Source: Gammaproteobacteria bacterium (GTDB lineage Bacteria > Pseudomonadota > Gammaproteobacteria > SZUA-140). Taken from it: a DNA stretch of 49,067 nucleotides. The notes beneath the pieces are model-generated. The model ran no database searches, had not been told where the DNA came from, and saw nothing but the letters and a program-made list of their open reading frames with translations. The stretch is from NCBI GenBank assembly GCA_015491865.1, contig WFVD01000019.1, forward strand, positions 1 through 49,067, read 5' to 3'. The translations under genes were made by a program, and so were the position numbers. How positions within the stretch are numbered: the first letter of the stretch is position 1; every line of letters starts with the position of its first letter. Positions 1-10,409 of this stretch are shown here, piece by piece.

Positions 1-3000
1 ACCGCAGCAAACAGCGGTAACACCATCTCATGGAACAATGGGGATGGCATCAATTATAATAGCACTGGCACCAATAGCCTGCTGGGTAACTACATCGGCA
101 CCAATGCGAGCAGTGCTTCCATGCCGAATACGGGTGATGGCATCGATATAAACAACGGCACGGTGTCCCTTGGCAACAGCAGTGAATCTCAGTCTAATGT
201 CATTGGCCCTAATAGCAATAACGGCATCTTTCTACGAGCACCTGGCACCCTGAACCTGGGCGGTATCGTTGATATCAACGGTGACCTCAACTTACTTGGT
301 ACGCTTAACATGAATGATGCCACGCTGCTACTTTCAGGTAACTGGACAAACGCCAGTGCCACGGTTAATGCCGGCACATCGACCCTAACACTTGATGGCA
401 CCAACCAGGCAATCACTGGATCTTCCACATTCTATAACATAACAAAGAGCGCTACGGCAGCAGACAGCCTGACTATCCAGGCCGGTACGCTACAGACGAT
501 CAATGGACTGGCGACATTACAGGGGAGCGGCGCTGGAAGTCGACTGGCTCTACGCTCAAATACAACAGGTGTTAGATTCAACATCGCCTTTAACGGCACC
601 ACGTCATTCGACTTTTTAGATGTACAGGATTCGGATGCATCGCCATCCAGCGTCACAAAGCCACTCTATCCCGCTAATTCAATAGATAGTGGTAACACAC
701 TTGACTGGTTTTCAGCCGCACCCACTGCAGTTACATCCGTTATTGCTGAAATCTCACCCAATAGCGCCATTACAGGCTCTGCCAGCAATCCATTTAGTTT
801 CTACATTCTGCCCACTATCGGGGGAACTGATACTGGCATCAACCAGACTGTTATCACGGCCCCGGCAGGCTATTCCAATATTGTGATTACTGATGTCATG
901 GTAAATAACGCACTGCTGACTGCTGGCGCAGGCTGCCCCACTGTTGGCAGCGGTGAATATTGTGCCGTGATTTCAGGGCAGGATATGACGATCAATTTTG
1001 GCACTGCCATCACCACCACCCTGACACCAATACAGGTAGACTTCACCACAGATGTGCCCGCCACCATCGCTACTACCACATTTAATTTTATAGTAGATGA
1101 TACTACGACCTTTACAGCGGGACAGACAGGCACGGCTGGAGATGCGGACGGCAATGCAACCAATAGTAATAGCCTTGATGTCAACGTGATATCAGCAGGG
1201 GATGTTGTCACGTCAGTTGTTGCCGAAATCACACCAGACACTGCCGTTAGCAATAGTGCCACCACCCCTTTTCGTTTCTATCTACTCCCAACCATAGAAG
1301 GGAGTGACACCGGGTTTAATCGAACGATTATCACCATGCCAACGGGCTACACCAGCCTGAATGTCACTGCCACCTTAGTTAATGGAGCCCCCTTAACAGC
1401 TGGAGCAGCTTGCCCCACAGTTAGCCCGGGTGAATATTGCACCACTATTTCTGGACAGGATGTTATTGTCGACTTTGGGTCTGCCATTACAACAACGCTA
1501 ACGCCTATCAGGATTGATCTCACTAGTGATACACCAAACACAACCGGGATCACAACCATCACCTACGCTGTAGATGACTCAACAACAGGCGCTATCCCAC
1601 CGCTCACGGGTATAGCAGGGGATGCTGATGGGAACTCAACGAACAGTAACAGCCTTGATATTTTATTACTCTCTGTCGACGCCTCACTCTCAACCGTAAC
1701 CGCTTTACCCGAGATCATTGTTGCCGATGGCAGCAGCACAGCTGAAATCGTTGTGACACTTTTAGATAGCAACGGTAATCCGGTTAGTGGAAAAACAGTT
1801 CAGATAAACTCAGATCGCGGCGTGACCGACAATATTATTCAACCATCAGGTGTAACCGATGCAAACGGCATTGCAAGGGGAACCATTAGCTCGTCGACGC
1901 TGGGTGAGAGCACGATAACCGTGATTAACACAACTGACGGCATCACACTACAGGCAACCCCCACTGTCTATTTTACCCAGGGGCTGGCACTCACCCTGAC
2001 AAAAGTAGCTAACAAACAAGATGTCACGGTCGGCGACCTGGTTACCTATACGATCGAAGTTAAAAACACGACCAATACAGATATACAGCAGGTTCGCCTG
2101 GAAGATGTGATCCCGGACAATTTCAAATATAGAGCGGGCAGCACTCTTCTTAATGGAGCGCCTGCATCTGATCCAGCTGGCAACCGAACTCTGACATTCA
2201 CACTTGGCACTGTACCCGCGCTAGTTGACACAAATGGCAATGGCGAAGCAGATCCTGGCGAGATCGGCTATATCACATACGACTATCAGCTCATCGTTGG
2301 GTCAGGTGCCATGCCAGGGAAATATACAAACACTGCTGTCGCAAAAGATGTCTGCGACCGCTGCGCCGTCTCCAGTGACGTGACTGCCAGTGTGTCAGTA
2401 GTGCTCGACCCACTATTTGATCTCGGCACAATTATCGGCAAGGTCTTTCACGATAAAAATGGCGATAACTGGCAGGATGAGAATGAACCAGGCATCGCCG
2501 GTGCCATGGTAGTACTCGATGAAGGTACTTACGCATTAACAGACACACATGGCCGCTATCACTTTCCAGCCGTTACCCCTGGTGAGCGTCTGCTTAAGAT
2601 AAACCTTGCAACACTTCCATCAGGAACAACGCTGAGCACAAATGAAACACAGGTAGTATCTGTCACTCCCGGACTGCTAGTAAAAGCAAACTTTGGCGCC
2701 ATTCAAAATATCGTCATTAAAGAGATCGGAGAGACTGGGGAAAGAGGCCTGTTAGTTTCTGTTACTGAAACCCCAAAAGATATTTCACTTATCGGCAACG
2801 CAGAAATACAGAATATTATTGTAAATGGTAGCCAGGTGCGTTTACCACAGGCGGATGTACGCCTGTATGTTGATGGTATTCCATCTGAAGCCCTGAACTT
2901 CAGTGGTGACAAACTGGAACACCCGGCAATTTTTCAAATTGATGTATCACAAATTGAAGAGGTAAGATCCTGGGCGCTAAAGGTGATGACCCCGGATGGA

Positions 3001-6000
3001 GAAACCGTACGAGACTTTGACGGCAACAGCACACCGCCAGAGACAATAGTATGGGACGGTTATGACAATGATAACTCCCAGGTAACGGGTGGTAACCTAT
3101 ATCACTATCAACTTACCATAGATTTCCAGGATGGCTCACATGCAACAAGTGCGCGCCGTCTAATCGGCATCGACCATAAATCTGTAATTGAGCTTAATCT
3201 AAGCGGCGGATCTTTTAAAGCGGGTGATTTCTCATTAAATGAGAATGCCATCGCAATGCTCAAAGATGCAGCAGAAACATTACGACGGTTTCCCAGGGAG
3301 CAGGTGGTGATTGAAGGGCATGCTGATTCAACCGGTGATAATACAGTCAATCTTAACCTGTCACAGAAACGTGCTGAAGCAGCGCATGCATATCTGGTTG
3401 GTGTTGAGGGCATCTCTCCGATGCGGCTGAAGCTTCGCTGGTACGGTGAGGCAAGACCTATCGCACCGAACGACACAGACAAGGGCCGCCTGCTAAATCG
3501 CCGCGTAACGATGAAAGGCCTTGTTAGCGACATTACTCGCGCCGATCGACGTAACCGCTTTAATCGCACTGCTTCAGCCAGCATAAATGGAAGACCGGTC
3601 AAGCTTGACCGACTGGGCCGTTTTTTTCTGACCATCAAGGAGAAAAATATATTTATTGAGATGAGCGATCGGTACGGACGATCCACCAGCACAAACCTCT
3701 CTTCACCGCAGTTCTCAATTGCACAACCTGCGGATGAGATGCTGATCCCCTATTTTTCTGAAAACGACAGCGCAGCCGAAGACAACCCTACCCCATATAC
3801 TCATCAGCTTATCGGCACAACAACGCCAGGGAGCCTGATTCAGATTGGCAAGGATAAAATAGCGGCCTCGGGTGACGGCACCTTTTCATACCCCCTGCCA
3901 CTGTCGCACGGAAAACAGTCTCAACAGGTTGTGATCTACGACCCACAGGGGTTTACCTACATTACAGAGCTACAAATAGATGTTCGACCATTTAATGATC
4001 ACAATGTGCCCGTCTATCTTGAAGATCCTGTACCTGAGCTAAAGCTTAATCTCCCGCCGACAGGTTTCGCGGTTAAAGAGGGGGACTACACCCTCTCCGG
4101 CAGCACCGCTCCTGACAACATGGTCTTAATTAACAACCAGGTGGTACGCACAGAGCCCGATGGAAAGTTCACCCACACCGTTCAATTGAAACAGGGTGAA
4201 AACCCTGTTCACGTCAAAACGGTTGATCAACGCGGCTATGTTGGTGCGATTGATCACACCATCGGCGCTGGTGAGTCACAGCTATTTTTCATGGCCTTTG
4301 CAGATGGGAAGTTTAGCCAACTAAAAACCAGTGGATATATTCAGGGTAGTGGACAGGAGAGTGCTAGCGAACTCTATAGTGAAGGGCGGATCGCCTTTTA
4401 CCTCAAAGGAAAGATAAAAGGAAAATACCTTATCACGGCGGCACTCGATACTGGACAGGGAGAGATGAATTCCCTCTTTAGTGATCTTGATGACGACGGC
4501 TCAAGAACATTATTAAGAAATCTTGACCCAGACTACTACTATCCCGTATATGGTGATAACAGTACCGTTGTTTATGATACTCAAAGTCAGGGAAAGTTCT
4601 ACCTGGCTGTTGATAGTGAAACCATTCACGGCGTTGTAGGTAACTACAAGCTTGATCTTTCCGACAATGAACTCGCCGCATATCGTCGCACCCTTTACGG
4701 TGGTCTTTTTGAATATCAGAGTTTAAGCAGGACCGCATTCGGTCAGCACGACACCGTGGTAAGACTCTTTAGTGCACAGACTCGTCAAAGCAATGTGCGC
4801 GATGAGCTGCGTGCTACCGGCGGCTCACTCTATTATTTAAGCCAGCGAAATATCATTGAAGGGAGCGAACAGGTCTTTATCGTAGTCAAAGATAAAAACA
4901 CGGGATTAACCTTAAGTAGACAACTGCAGCAGCAGAATATCGACTACTCGATTAAATATATTGGTGGACGATTACTCTTCACCCGCCCTGTCGCCAGCAC
5001 TCAACAGGATAGCAATATCATTAATGATGCACTGCTCGCTGGGAACCCCGTCTATATTGAAGTGGATTATGAATATTATGTAGCCGCTTTTGAAAAAAGT
5101 GCCAGTGGCCTGCATGCCCGCCAGCAGATCGGCGATAACTTTGCCATCGGCGCCACTTATGTCGATGACAATCTTGCCGCGGGTCGCTATGAATTACAGG
5201 GCATCAATAGCGAAGTCCGAATCATGAAGAATAGTCGAATTACCGCTGAAATAGCAGAAAGTAGAGGCAGTGAGGGCGAGGTCTTCAGTAGTAATGATGG
5301 CGGGCTACAGTTTTCACCCATCGCTAGCAATGAACAAGCGGGACAGGCCACCAAGATTGCGGCTGAAATTGATATCGGTGAATTTTCAGGCAAACCCAAT
5401 CGTCTAATGGCGGGCGCCTACGTCAAGGAGCTTGACCCCGGTTTTCAGGCGAATGGTAACAGCAGCGACCAGGGAAAACAGAAGCGTGGTGCAGATTTGA
5501 TGGTGCGTATCACAGATAAAAACACCCTGAAACTAAAACATGACCAGGCACAATCTACGGCTGTAACACCTGCGGGAAGCGTCGACTCATCCCAACAGAG
5601 CACTGCCCAGTGGCAGTATAAGGCGGAACAGTGGTCGCTCGTCGGTGAATACAGAGACCAGCAAGCTGAAGATAGCAGCGGCACAAAGCTCACCAATAAT
5701 AGTATCGCCGCAACAAAATTAACAGGCCAGCTGACTGATCAGTTAGCGGTCAGTATTACTCATCAAACAACACTGGAGGGTGTCGCTAATGACCAGAACA
5801 GTGTCGGATTGGAATACCGTCTAACAGAGAACCTACACCTTGAAGGAAGAGCAACTGGCGGTGATAAAGGTGATGCAGGCGAGGCACGAATCAGTTATCG
5901 CACAGACAAAGCGAGCGTCTATATCACTGAGCGACTCAATGACAACCAGTCAGGAAAAACCACCTCAACGATCATCGGCGGTGAGACCTCAACAGCAACA

Positions 6001-6894
6001 GTTGCCGGTGCGGACAGCGGCAAAGTCTATAGTGAGTACCAGTGGGACAACGGCGACCAGGGTGATAAATCGCTCTCATTAGTCGGTGTTGAGCAGCAGT
6101 GGAAAATTGAAGATGGATGGAAATTTAATATTAGCTCAGAATACTCAGACATTAACGCCGCCTCCGGTATCACAAGTCGGACTACCATTGCGACAGGCAT
6201 CTCCTACATGAATAATGGTACGAAGATAAGCTCGCGTAACGAGATCCGCAATGATCGTGGTAATGAACGGAAACAGCAATACCTTACCAGTAATACGATT
6301 GAGTACAGCCTCAATCCTGATTATATTGTGCTGGCCAAATACCGTTATAGCATCACAAAAAATCTGACCAAAGGTGTTAATGATGCCCGCTTTGAGGAGC
6401 AGAGTATCGGACTGGCCTACCGCCCAACACGCAATGACTGGTTTAATGCGCTGGCTCGATATACGCGCCTGAGTGACATGAGCCCACTCAACCTGGGTAG
6501 TACCAGTGTGGTCACCTCCAGAATGGATGTGCTCTCAGTCGAGTGGGCATATCAGATCACTAAAAAACTTGAGTGGTCTGAAAAGCAGGCACTGAGATTG
6601 AAGCGGGAAAGAACAGACAAGTATGCTGATACTGAAACACAGACCCAGCTGTCGATCCACCGCCTCAATTACACGCTGCCGTGGCAGCTCCGCTTAGGCG
6701 CCGAATACCGGACATTGAGGCAAAAAGAGGCCAACGACAAACGCTCAGGCTGGCTATCTGAAATCACCTGGGAAACAAATAGCAACCTGAGGCTCGGCGT
6801 CGGCTACAATTTCACCGATTTTAGCGACAATGAATTCTCCGCCAATAATTATTCAACAAAAGGCTGGTTCATCAGGATCCAGGGGAAATATTAA
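1..6894 (+). CDS. Giant multidomain outer-membrane/surface protein (5' truncated by window)
   Basis: The reading frame is open from base 1, so the gene starts upstream; the first internal ATG is at 121 but the upstream codons continue the same beta-helix repeats. Visible in order: right-handed beta-helix type repeats (1-480), two tandem copies of a ~160-residue module (about 720-1205 and 1206-1680), a Big_1/invasin-like Ig domain (about 1680-1975), a DUF11 domain (about 1990-2410), an SdrD-B/CarboxypepD-like domain (about 2427-2700), an OmpA-like peptidoglycan-associated domain with the EGHADSTGD motif (about 3180-3530), Ig-like spacer domains, and a long beta-strand-rich C-terminus (about 4270-6894) ending in an aromatic residue, as outer-membrane barrels do. 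The barrel part has a conserved-looking YYPVYGD motif. It probably sits in the outer membrane with the repeats exposed. Its role (adhesion, recognition or secretion) is unknown. It is followed on the same strand by FecR, kinase and GGDEF genes. Confidence 0.85.
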   Translation, partial: TAANSGNTISWNNGDGINYNSTGTNSLLGNYIGTNASSASMPNTGDGIDINNGTVSLGNSSESQSNVIGPNSNNGIFLRAPGTLNLGGIVDINGDLNLLGTLNMNDATLLLSGNWTNASATVNAGTSTLTLDGTNQAITGSSTFYNITKSATAADSLTIQAGTLQTINGLATLQGSGAGSRLALRSNTTGVRFNIAFNGTTSFDFLDVQDSDASPSSVTKPLYPANSIDSGNTLDWFSAAPTAVTSVIAEISPNSAITGSASNPFSFYILPTIGGTDTGINQTVITAPAGYSNIVITDVMVNNALLTAGAGCPTVGSGEYCAVISGQDMTINFGTAITTTLTPIQVDFTTDVPATIATTTFNFIVDDTTTFTAGQTGTAGDADGNATNSNSLDVNVISAGDVVTSVVAEITPDTAVSNSATTPFRFYLLPTIEGSDTGFNRTIITMPTGYTSLNVTATLVNGAPLTAGAACPTVSPGEYCTTISGQDVIVDFGSAITTTLTPIRIDLTSDTPNTTGITTITYAVDDSTTGAIPPLTGIAGDADGNSTNSNSLDILLLSVDASLSTVTALPEIIVADGSSTAEIVVTLLDSNGNPVSGKTVQINSDRGVTDNIIQPSGVTDANGIARGTISSSTLGESTITVINTTDGITLQATPTVYFTQGLALTLTKVANKQDVTVGDLVTYTIEVKNTTNTDIQQVRLEDVIPDNFKYRAGSTLLNGAPASDPAGNRTLTFTLGTVPALVDTNGNGEADPGEIGYITYDYQLIVGSGAMPGKYTNTAVAKDVCDRCAVSSDVTASVSVVLDPLFDLGTIIGKVFHDKNGDNWQDENEPGIAGAMVVLDEGTYALTDTHGRYHFPAVTPGERLLKINLATLPSGTTLSTNETQVVSVTPGLLVKANFGAIQNIVIKEIGETGERGLLVSVTETPKDISLIGNAEIQNIIVNGSQVRLPQADVRLYVDGIPSEALNFSGDKLEHPAIFQIDVSQIEEVRSWALKVMTPDGETVRDFDGNSTPPETIVWDGYDNDNSQVTGGNLYHYQLTIDFQDGSHATSARRLIGIDHKSVIELNLSGGSFKAGDFSLNENAIAMLKDAAETLRRFPREQVVIEGHADSTGDNTVNLNLSQKRAEAAHAYLVGVEGISPMRLKLRWYGEARPIAPNDTDKGRLLNRRVTMKGLVSDITRADRRNRFNRTASASINGRPVKLDRLGRFFLTIKEKNIFIEMSDRYGRSTSTNLSSPQFSIAQPADEMLIPYFSENDSAAEDNPTPYTHQLIGTTTPGSLIQIGKDKIAASGDGTFSYPLPLSHGKQSQQVVIYDPQGFTYITELQIDVRPFNDHNVPVYLEDPVPELKLNLPPTGFAVKEGDYTLSGSTAPDNMVLINNQVVRTEPDGKFTHTVQLKQGENPVHVKTVDQRGYVGAIDHTIGAGESQLFFMAFADGKFSQLKTSGYIQGSGQESASELYSEGRIAFYLKGKIKGKYLITAALDTGQGEMNSLFSDLDDDGSRTLLRNLDPDYYYPVYGDNSTVVYDTQSQGKFYLAVDSETIHGVVGNYKLDLSDNELAAYRRTLYGGLFEYQSLSRTAFGQHDTVVRLFSAQTRQSNVRDELRATGGSLYYLSQRNIIEGSEQVFIVVKDKNTGLTLSRQLQQQNIDYSIKYIGGRLLFTRPVASTQQDSNIINDALLAGNPVYIEVDYEYYVAAFEKSASGLHARQQIGDNFAIGATYVDDNLAAGRYELQGINSEVRIMKNSRITAEIAESRGSEGEVFSSNDGGLQFSPIASNEQAGQATKIAAEIDIGEFSGKPNRLMAGAYVKELDPGFQANGNSSDQGKQKRGADLMVRITDKNTLKLKHDQAQSTAVTPAGSVDSSQQSTAQWQYKAEQWSLVGEYRDQQAEDSSGTKLTNNSIAATKLTGQLTDQLAVSITHQTTLEGVANDQNSVGLEYRLTENLHLEGRATGGDKGDAGEARISYRTDKASVYITERLNDNQSGKTTSTIIGGETSTATVAGADSGKVYSEYQWDNGDQGDKSLSLVGVEQQWKIEDGWKFNISSEYSDINAASGITSRTTIATGISYMNNGTKISSRNEIRNDRGNERKQQYLTSNTIEYSLNPDYIVLAKYRYSITKNLTKGVNDARFEEQSIGLAYRPTRNDWFNALARYTRLSDMSPLNLGSTSVVTSRMDVLSVEWAYQITKKLEWSEKQALRLKRERTDKYADTETQTQLSIHRLNYTLPWQLRLGAEYRTLRQKEANDKRSGWLSEITWETNSNLRLGVGYNFTDFSDNEFSANNYSTKGWFIRIQGKY
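721..1680 (+). repeat. Tandem duplication of a ~160-codon module inside the giant surface gene
   Basis: Two successive protein segments follow the same order of motifs: a TSV(I/V)AEI start, a FYxLPTI block, a GYxS block, an LTAGAxCPTV block, GEYC, SGQD, AITTTLTPI and a closing AGDADGN..NSNSLD block. The first copy spans about 721-1205 and the second about 1206-1680. Each carries two conserved cysteines that may form a disulphide. This is a diverged in-frame duplication of an extracellular domain that I do not recognise by name. Confidence 0.8.
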
Positions 6895-6938
6895 CCTCCT
6901 CAGCTTAGCCTGACACGCTTAATGCGACTAATTCACCC

Positions 6939-6960
6939 AGGAAAAATGTTTATTTTTCCT
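6939..6960 (+). terminator. Possible weak terminator or hairpin after the surface protein gene
   Basis: A perfect 8-bp inverted repeat (AGGAAAAA / TTTTTCCT) with a 6-nt loop lies 45 bases after the stop codon. The stem is AT-rich and the distal arm is itself the T-run, so this is only a weak candidate for intrinsic termination. It may allow readthrough into the FecR gene. Confidence 0.35.
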
Positions 6961-7123
6961 CTCTAATGCCGATATACAGATATATTCCGAATATTTTCAG
7001 GTGGTTGACGCAGGAAGCCGGCCACAGGAACAGACGAGCAAGGAGATGCTCTCGCTCACAGACATACAGGTATTTATTCACCACAGGCATCACTGCAATA
7101 AAAAACCGACTAAGCATAGATCG

Positions 7124-8494
7124 ATGACTACACCAACATTAACCATGGAGACTGGAGAGGCAATCGCTCCAGAGAGTGATGCGACCAGCATCAGCTTTAA
7201 ATCCATTCTAAAGGTGTTACTCGAACTCATTGTTGTGCTTGCACTGGTAATGGCCTTCTTCCTTGTTTTATTAAGAGTGCTAAACAGTTTCTTTCCTGAA
7301 GGATCGGGGATGCAGGAGATCATTGGTGGCACAGGAGCCGCACAGATGGCCTCTCGACTGCGTAAAGATCTGCTGGTTCAGTCAGAGAGCGGCACATCAG
7401 AACTGAACCCCAATAGCAGTCTTGTTGCCACACTTACTGAAATGAACCGGGATGTAAGAAGCAAACGAGCTAACAGTATCACCTGGCACTCAACCAGCGT
7501 CGGTATGCCGCTCTATAACGAGGATGCTGTACAAACATTTGACCGTTCTAGCGCTACGATTAAATTTGATGAAGAGAACCGATTACATCTAGGGCCCGAT
7601 ACGCTTGTCATCATTAAACGTATGGAACAGGACATCCTGTTCAAGGATCGCCGCTCTTCACTCATTCTTGTCGAAGGTGAACTCAGTGGATCTCTTGGAA
7701 ACAATAACAAAACAGAGCGCCACGTAGAGATTCTCACTGCTGGCGCAAGCGCCCACATTCGAACCCGAGATGCTATAAATGGAAATGTGAAATTTAAAGT
7801 CAGCGTCAACCCGGACCAGTCATCTACTGTCGCTATTTTACAGGGTAACGCTGAGATCGTCTCACAGGGCGTGAAACAGAAAATTGGTACGGACCAGGCG
7901 CTTGTCATTCGAAAGGGCGCATCACCTTCAACACCAAAACCACTACCTGAAGAAGTCAGGCTCATCGCTCCGGCCAACAATAAGCTCTCATATTACCGTG
8001 ACATTCCCGACAGGATTGATTTTTCGTGGGAGGACACTGGAGCCAGGCAGTACCGGCTGATCATTAGTAGAGACCCCCAGCAGAAGATAATCCTGCTGGA
8101 TGAAAGGATTGATCAGACTCATTTTAGTCATGACAACCTTACACAGGGTGAGTACTACTGGCGCGTAAGCGGGATCGATGAAGATGGCAGTGAAGGAAAA
8201 TCACCCTCTCAGCGAAAAATTCGCATCATACAGGACTATCGTCCCCCTGCATTAAGCGTTGACTTTCCTGACGAGAATATCTACTCAAATCACTTCGTGA
8301 TTAAGGGCAAGAGTGAGCCAGGCGCTAAAATCTATATTAATAACAAACTAATCGAGACCGACCTGAAAAGCGGCAGGTTCAGCCATGAGATGACCTTCAC
8401 TAACGGCATCAATGTCATTCTTGTTGAAGCAGCAGATAGCGCGGGCAACATCTCATATCGATCACAACTCATTAACGTGAGTAGCGAATCATGA
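7124..8494 (+). CDS. Membrane-anchored FecR-domain protein with FN3/Ig-like C-terminus
   Basis: The frame is open back to a GTG at 7001, but ATG 7124 is preferred because the upstream residues look non-coding; neither has a strong Shine-Dalgarno, so the start is uncertain. From 7124 the protein is 456 aa: a short cytoplasmic N-terminus, one TM helix (about residues 28-50), a FecR-type periplasmic beta domain (about 120-270), a fibronectin-III-like domain with an EYYWRVSGID motif (about 275-360), and a C-terminal Ig-like/glucodextranase-B-like domain ending in AADSAGN. FecR domains normally sense or transmit signals in the periplasm; here there is no adjacent ECF sigma factor. Its stop overlaps the kinase start (ATGA), so translation is probably coupled. 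It may pass envelope or surface-protein status to the kinase. Confidence 0.8.
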   Translation: MTTPTLTMETGEAIAPESDATSISFKSILKVLLELIVVLALVMAFFLVLLRVLNSFFPEGSGMQEIIGGTGAAQMASRLRKDLLVQSESGTSELNPNSSLVATLTEMNRDVRSKRANSITWHSTSVGMPLYNEDAVQTFDRSSATIKFDEENRLHLGPDTLVIIKRMEQDILFKDRRSSLILVEGELSGSLGNNNKTERHVEILTAGASAHIRTRDAINGNVKFKVSVNPDQSSTVAILQGNAEIVSQGVKQKIGTDQALVIRKGASPSTPKPLPEEVRLIAPANNKLSYYRDIPDRIDFSWEDTGARQYRLIISRDPQQKIILLDERIDQTHFSHDNLTQGEYYWRVSGIDEDGSEGKSPSQRKIRIIQDYRPPALSVDFPDENIYSNHFVIKGKSEPGAKIYINNKLIETDLKSGRFSHEMTFTNGINVILVEAADSAGNISYRSQLINVSSES

Positions 8495-10359
8495 AACTAA
8501 ATATTAGATTCCCGATTCGCTATAAGATCCTGCTTATTCTGCTGGTGGTTGTCACGGCAGTCGTCAGCACAATCACCTTTACGATGGCCAATCTTTTCCA
8601 CTCTGATAAACGAAGTTACATTCATGACTTAACCTCGTTGATAGCAGTTCATTCGGCAAAGGAGGCGGACTCATTGCTGGAGGGCTATCACGAACGTCTG
8701 CAGGTATTTGCTCGCTTAATGTACAACGAATCACTCCTGCAAGATCAGAAGACGGAACTCTTAAAAGGGCTTTTCAAAGACTTCGATGAATTTGTCGCTG
8801 TCACACTTTACGACCCGAAATCAGGTGTGGTCGCCGTTTATGATGTGAACCAGCTGATCCCAATTGGGCTAGATCGTGAGAGATTTGATGCATACCGGGA
8901 GAAATACCCCTTACCGCTCGAAAAAATAAGAGCGGGTGAGATCTACATCGAGAACTCAACACTCTCAGAAAAGTTACCCTCTCTTACCCTGGCTATTCCA
9001 TACAAAGGGCCCGCTGGCAGAACGCCCGGTGTTGTAACAGGCACGATCCGTCTCGACAGACTGCTGAGTCTGGCTGGACGCTCCAAGGTGTTCGAAACAT
9101 TTCTACTGGATGGGCAGGGCACAATCCTGGCGCATACAGACGTAAAGAAAGTCATCGAGCGACTTCCTGTTGACTGGCTACCAGACATCGAATCTCTCAG
9201 CAATCAGCAAAGTGCAGGCACAACAAAAGAGTATGAACACAATGGTACAGGCTTTGTTGGTGGCTTCTCCGAGGTGAAATTTGGTTCCCTGCTGGTCGGT
9301 GTGCAGATTGCAAAAAAAGCGGCTTTTTTATCAACCAAGGCGTTGATCAATGACCTGCTCTGGGTCGCTTTCGGCTTATTACTAGTCTCCTCTATGTTTG
9401 GCCTGCTATGGGCATACCGCCTAACCAGACCTATTCAGCGACTTTCGCACGCGGCAAAACTGGTCAGTAAAGGTAACTTTGATGTTCAGATAGACGCTAC
9501 TTCCCGCGACGAGATTGGCAGCTTAGCCACCTCATTCAACCACATGACCAGTGAACTGAAGAGCCGTGAAAAAGCACTCATTGAAGCGAACGAGAAGCTG
9601 GTTCAATCAGAAAAATTATCAGCCTTTGGCCAGTTGAGCGCAGGTATCGCACATGAAGTCAAAAACCCACTAACCGGTATTCTTGGTTATGCACAACTTT
9701 CCCTTAGAAAGCTGGACAACGGTACGCCACTTCATAAAAATATCAGCGTCATTGAGAAAGAGGCCAAACGCTGCAAGGCCATTATTGAAAACCTGATGAA
9801 GTTTGCGCGCCAGGAACAGGTAGAATTTCAGGATACTGATCTAATCGATGTTGCTGGCGATGCCCTCGCCATTGTTGACCACCAGCTCTCTATCAATCGA
9901 ATTAAGGTCATAAAACACTTTGACCCTGAACTCCCGCTTATTTCAGGTAATGCCAACCAGATCCAGCAAGTACTTATCAATCTGATGATCAACGCACAGC
10001 AGGCAATGGAAGGCACACCAGGCACCATAGCGCTGAGAATTAGAAACTGTAATGATAAATGGGTCGAAGTATGGCTAAAAGATAACGGCCCCGGTATTGA
10101 CAAGGATATTCAGGACAAACTGTTCGAACCGTTCTTTACTACCAAGAAGTCAGGAAAAGGAACAGGACTGGGGCTTTCTGTCAGCTATGGAATCATTAAA
10201 GAACATAACGGCAAGATTCTCATCCACAGCACCCCGGGCAAGGGGACTACATTTGTGATCGTCCTGCCTATTTCCCGGTCAAAACAAGCCAGCAGTGAAA
10301 GAGAGACGACAGAAGGCCAGCTGGCCATTAGTAAGCAGCCATCTTCTGCCACCCGTTAA
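8491..10359 (+). CDS. Cache-HAMP sensor histidine kinase
   Basis: A 622-aa transmembrane two-component kinase. TM1 is at about residues 13-35, followed by a periplasmic Cache-type sensor (about 40-285), TM2 (about 289-311) and HAMP (about 312-364). The HisKA H-box has His388 in the motif AHEVKNPL, and the HATPase_c domain shows an N-box near residue 490, DNGPGI near 532 and GKGTGLGLS. All the residues expected for autophosphorylation are present. It overlaps the FecR gene by 4 nt and is followed 50 nt later by a receiver-GGDEF protein, its likely partner. The ligand is unknown. Confidence 0.93.
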   Translation: MKLNIRFPIRYKILLILLVVVTAVVSTITFTMANLFHSDKRSYIHDLTSLIAVHSAKEADSLLEGYHERLQVFARLMYNESLLQDQKTELLKGLFKDFDEFVAVTLYDPKSGVVAVYDVNQLIPIGLDRERFDAYREKYPLPLEKIRAGEIYIENSTLSEKLPSLTLAIPYKGPAGRTPGVVTGTIRLDRLLSLAGRSKVFETFLLDGQGTILAHTDVKKVIERLPVDWLPDIESLSNQQSAGTTKEYEHNGTGFVGGFSEVKFGSLLVGVQIAKKAAFLSTKALINDLLWVAFGLLLVSSMFGLLWAYRLTRPIQRLSHAAKLVSKGNFDVQIDATSRDEIGSLATSFNHMTSELKSREKALIEANEKLVQSEKLSAFGQLSAGIAHEVKNPLTGILGYAQLSLRKLDNGTPLHKNISVIEKEAKRCKAIIENLMKFARQEQVEFQDTDLIDVAGDALAIVDHQLSINRIKVIKHFDPELPLISGNANQIQQVLINLMINAQQAMEGTPGTIALRIRNCNDKWVEVWLKDNGPGIDKDIQDKLFEPFFTTKKSGKGTGLGLSVSYGIIKEHNGKILIHSTPGKGTTFVIVLPISRSKQASSERETTEGQLAISKQPSSATR

Positions 10360-10409
10360 AAGACAAGACACCCCTATAAGACCAATAATAATAGTGTGAG
10401 GCGACAATT

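Noticed and set aside
3108-3692. 194-aa open frame on the - strand inside the giant surface gene
   Set aside because: Arg/Ser-rich composition with no domain; it lies antisense to the OmpA-like domain, which is clearly coding on the + strand.
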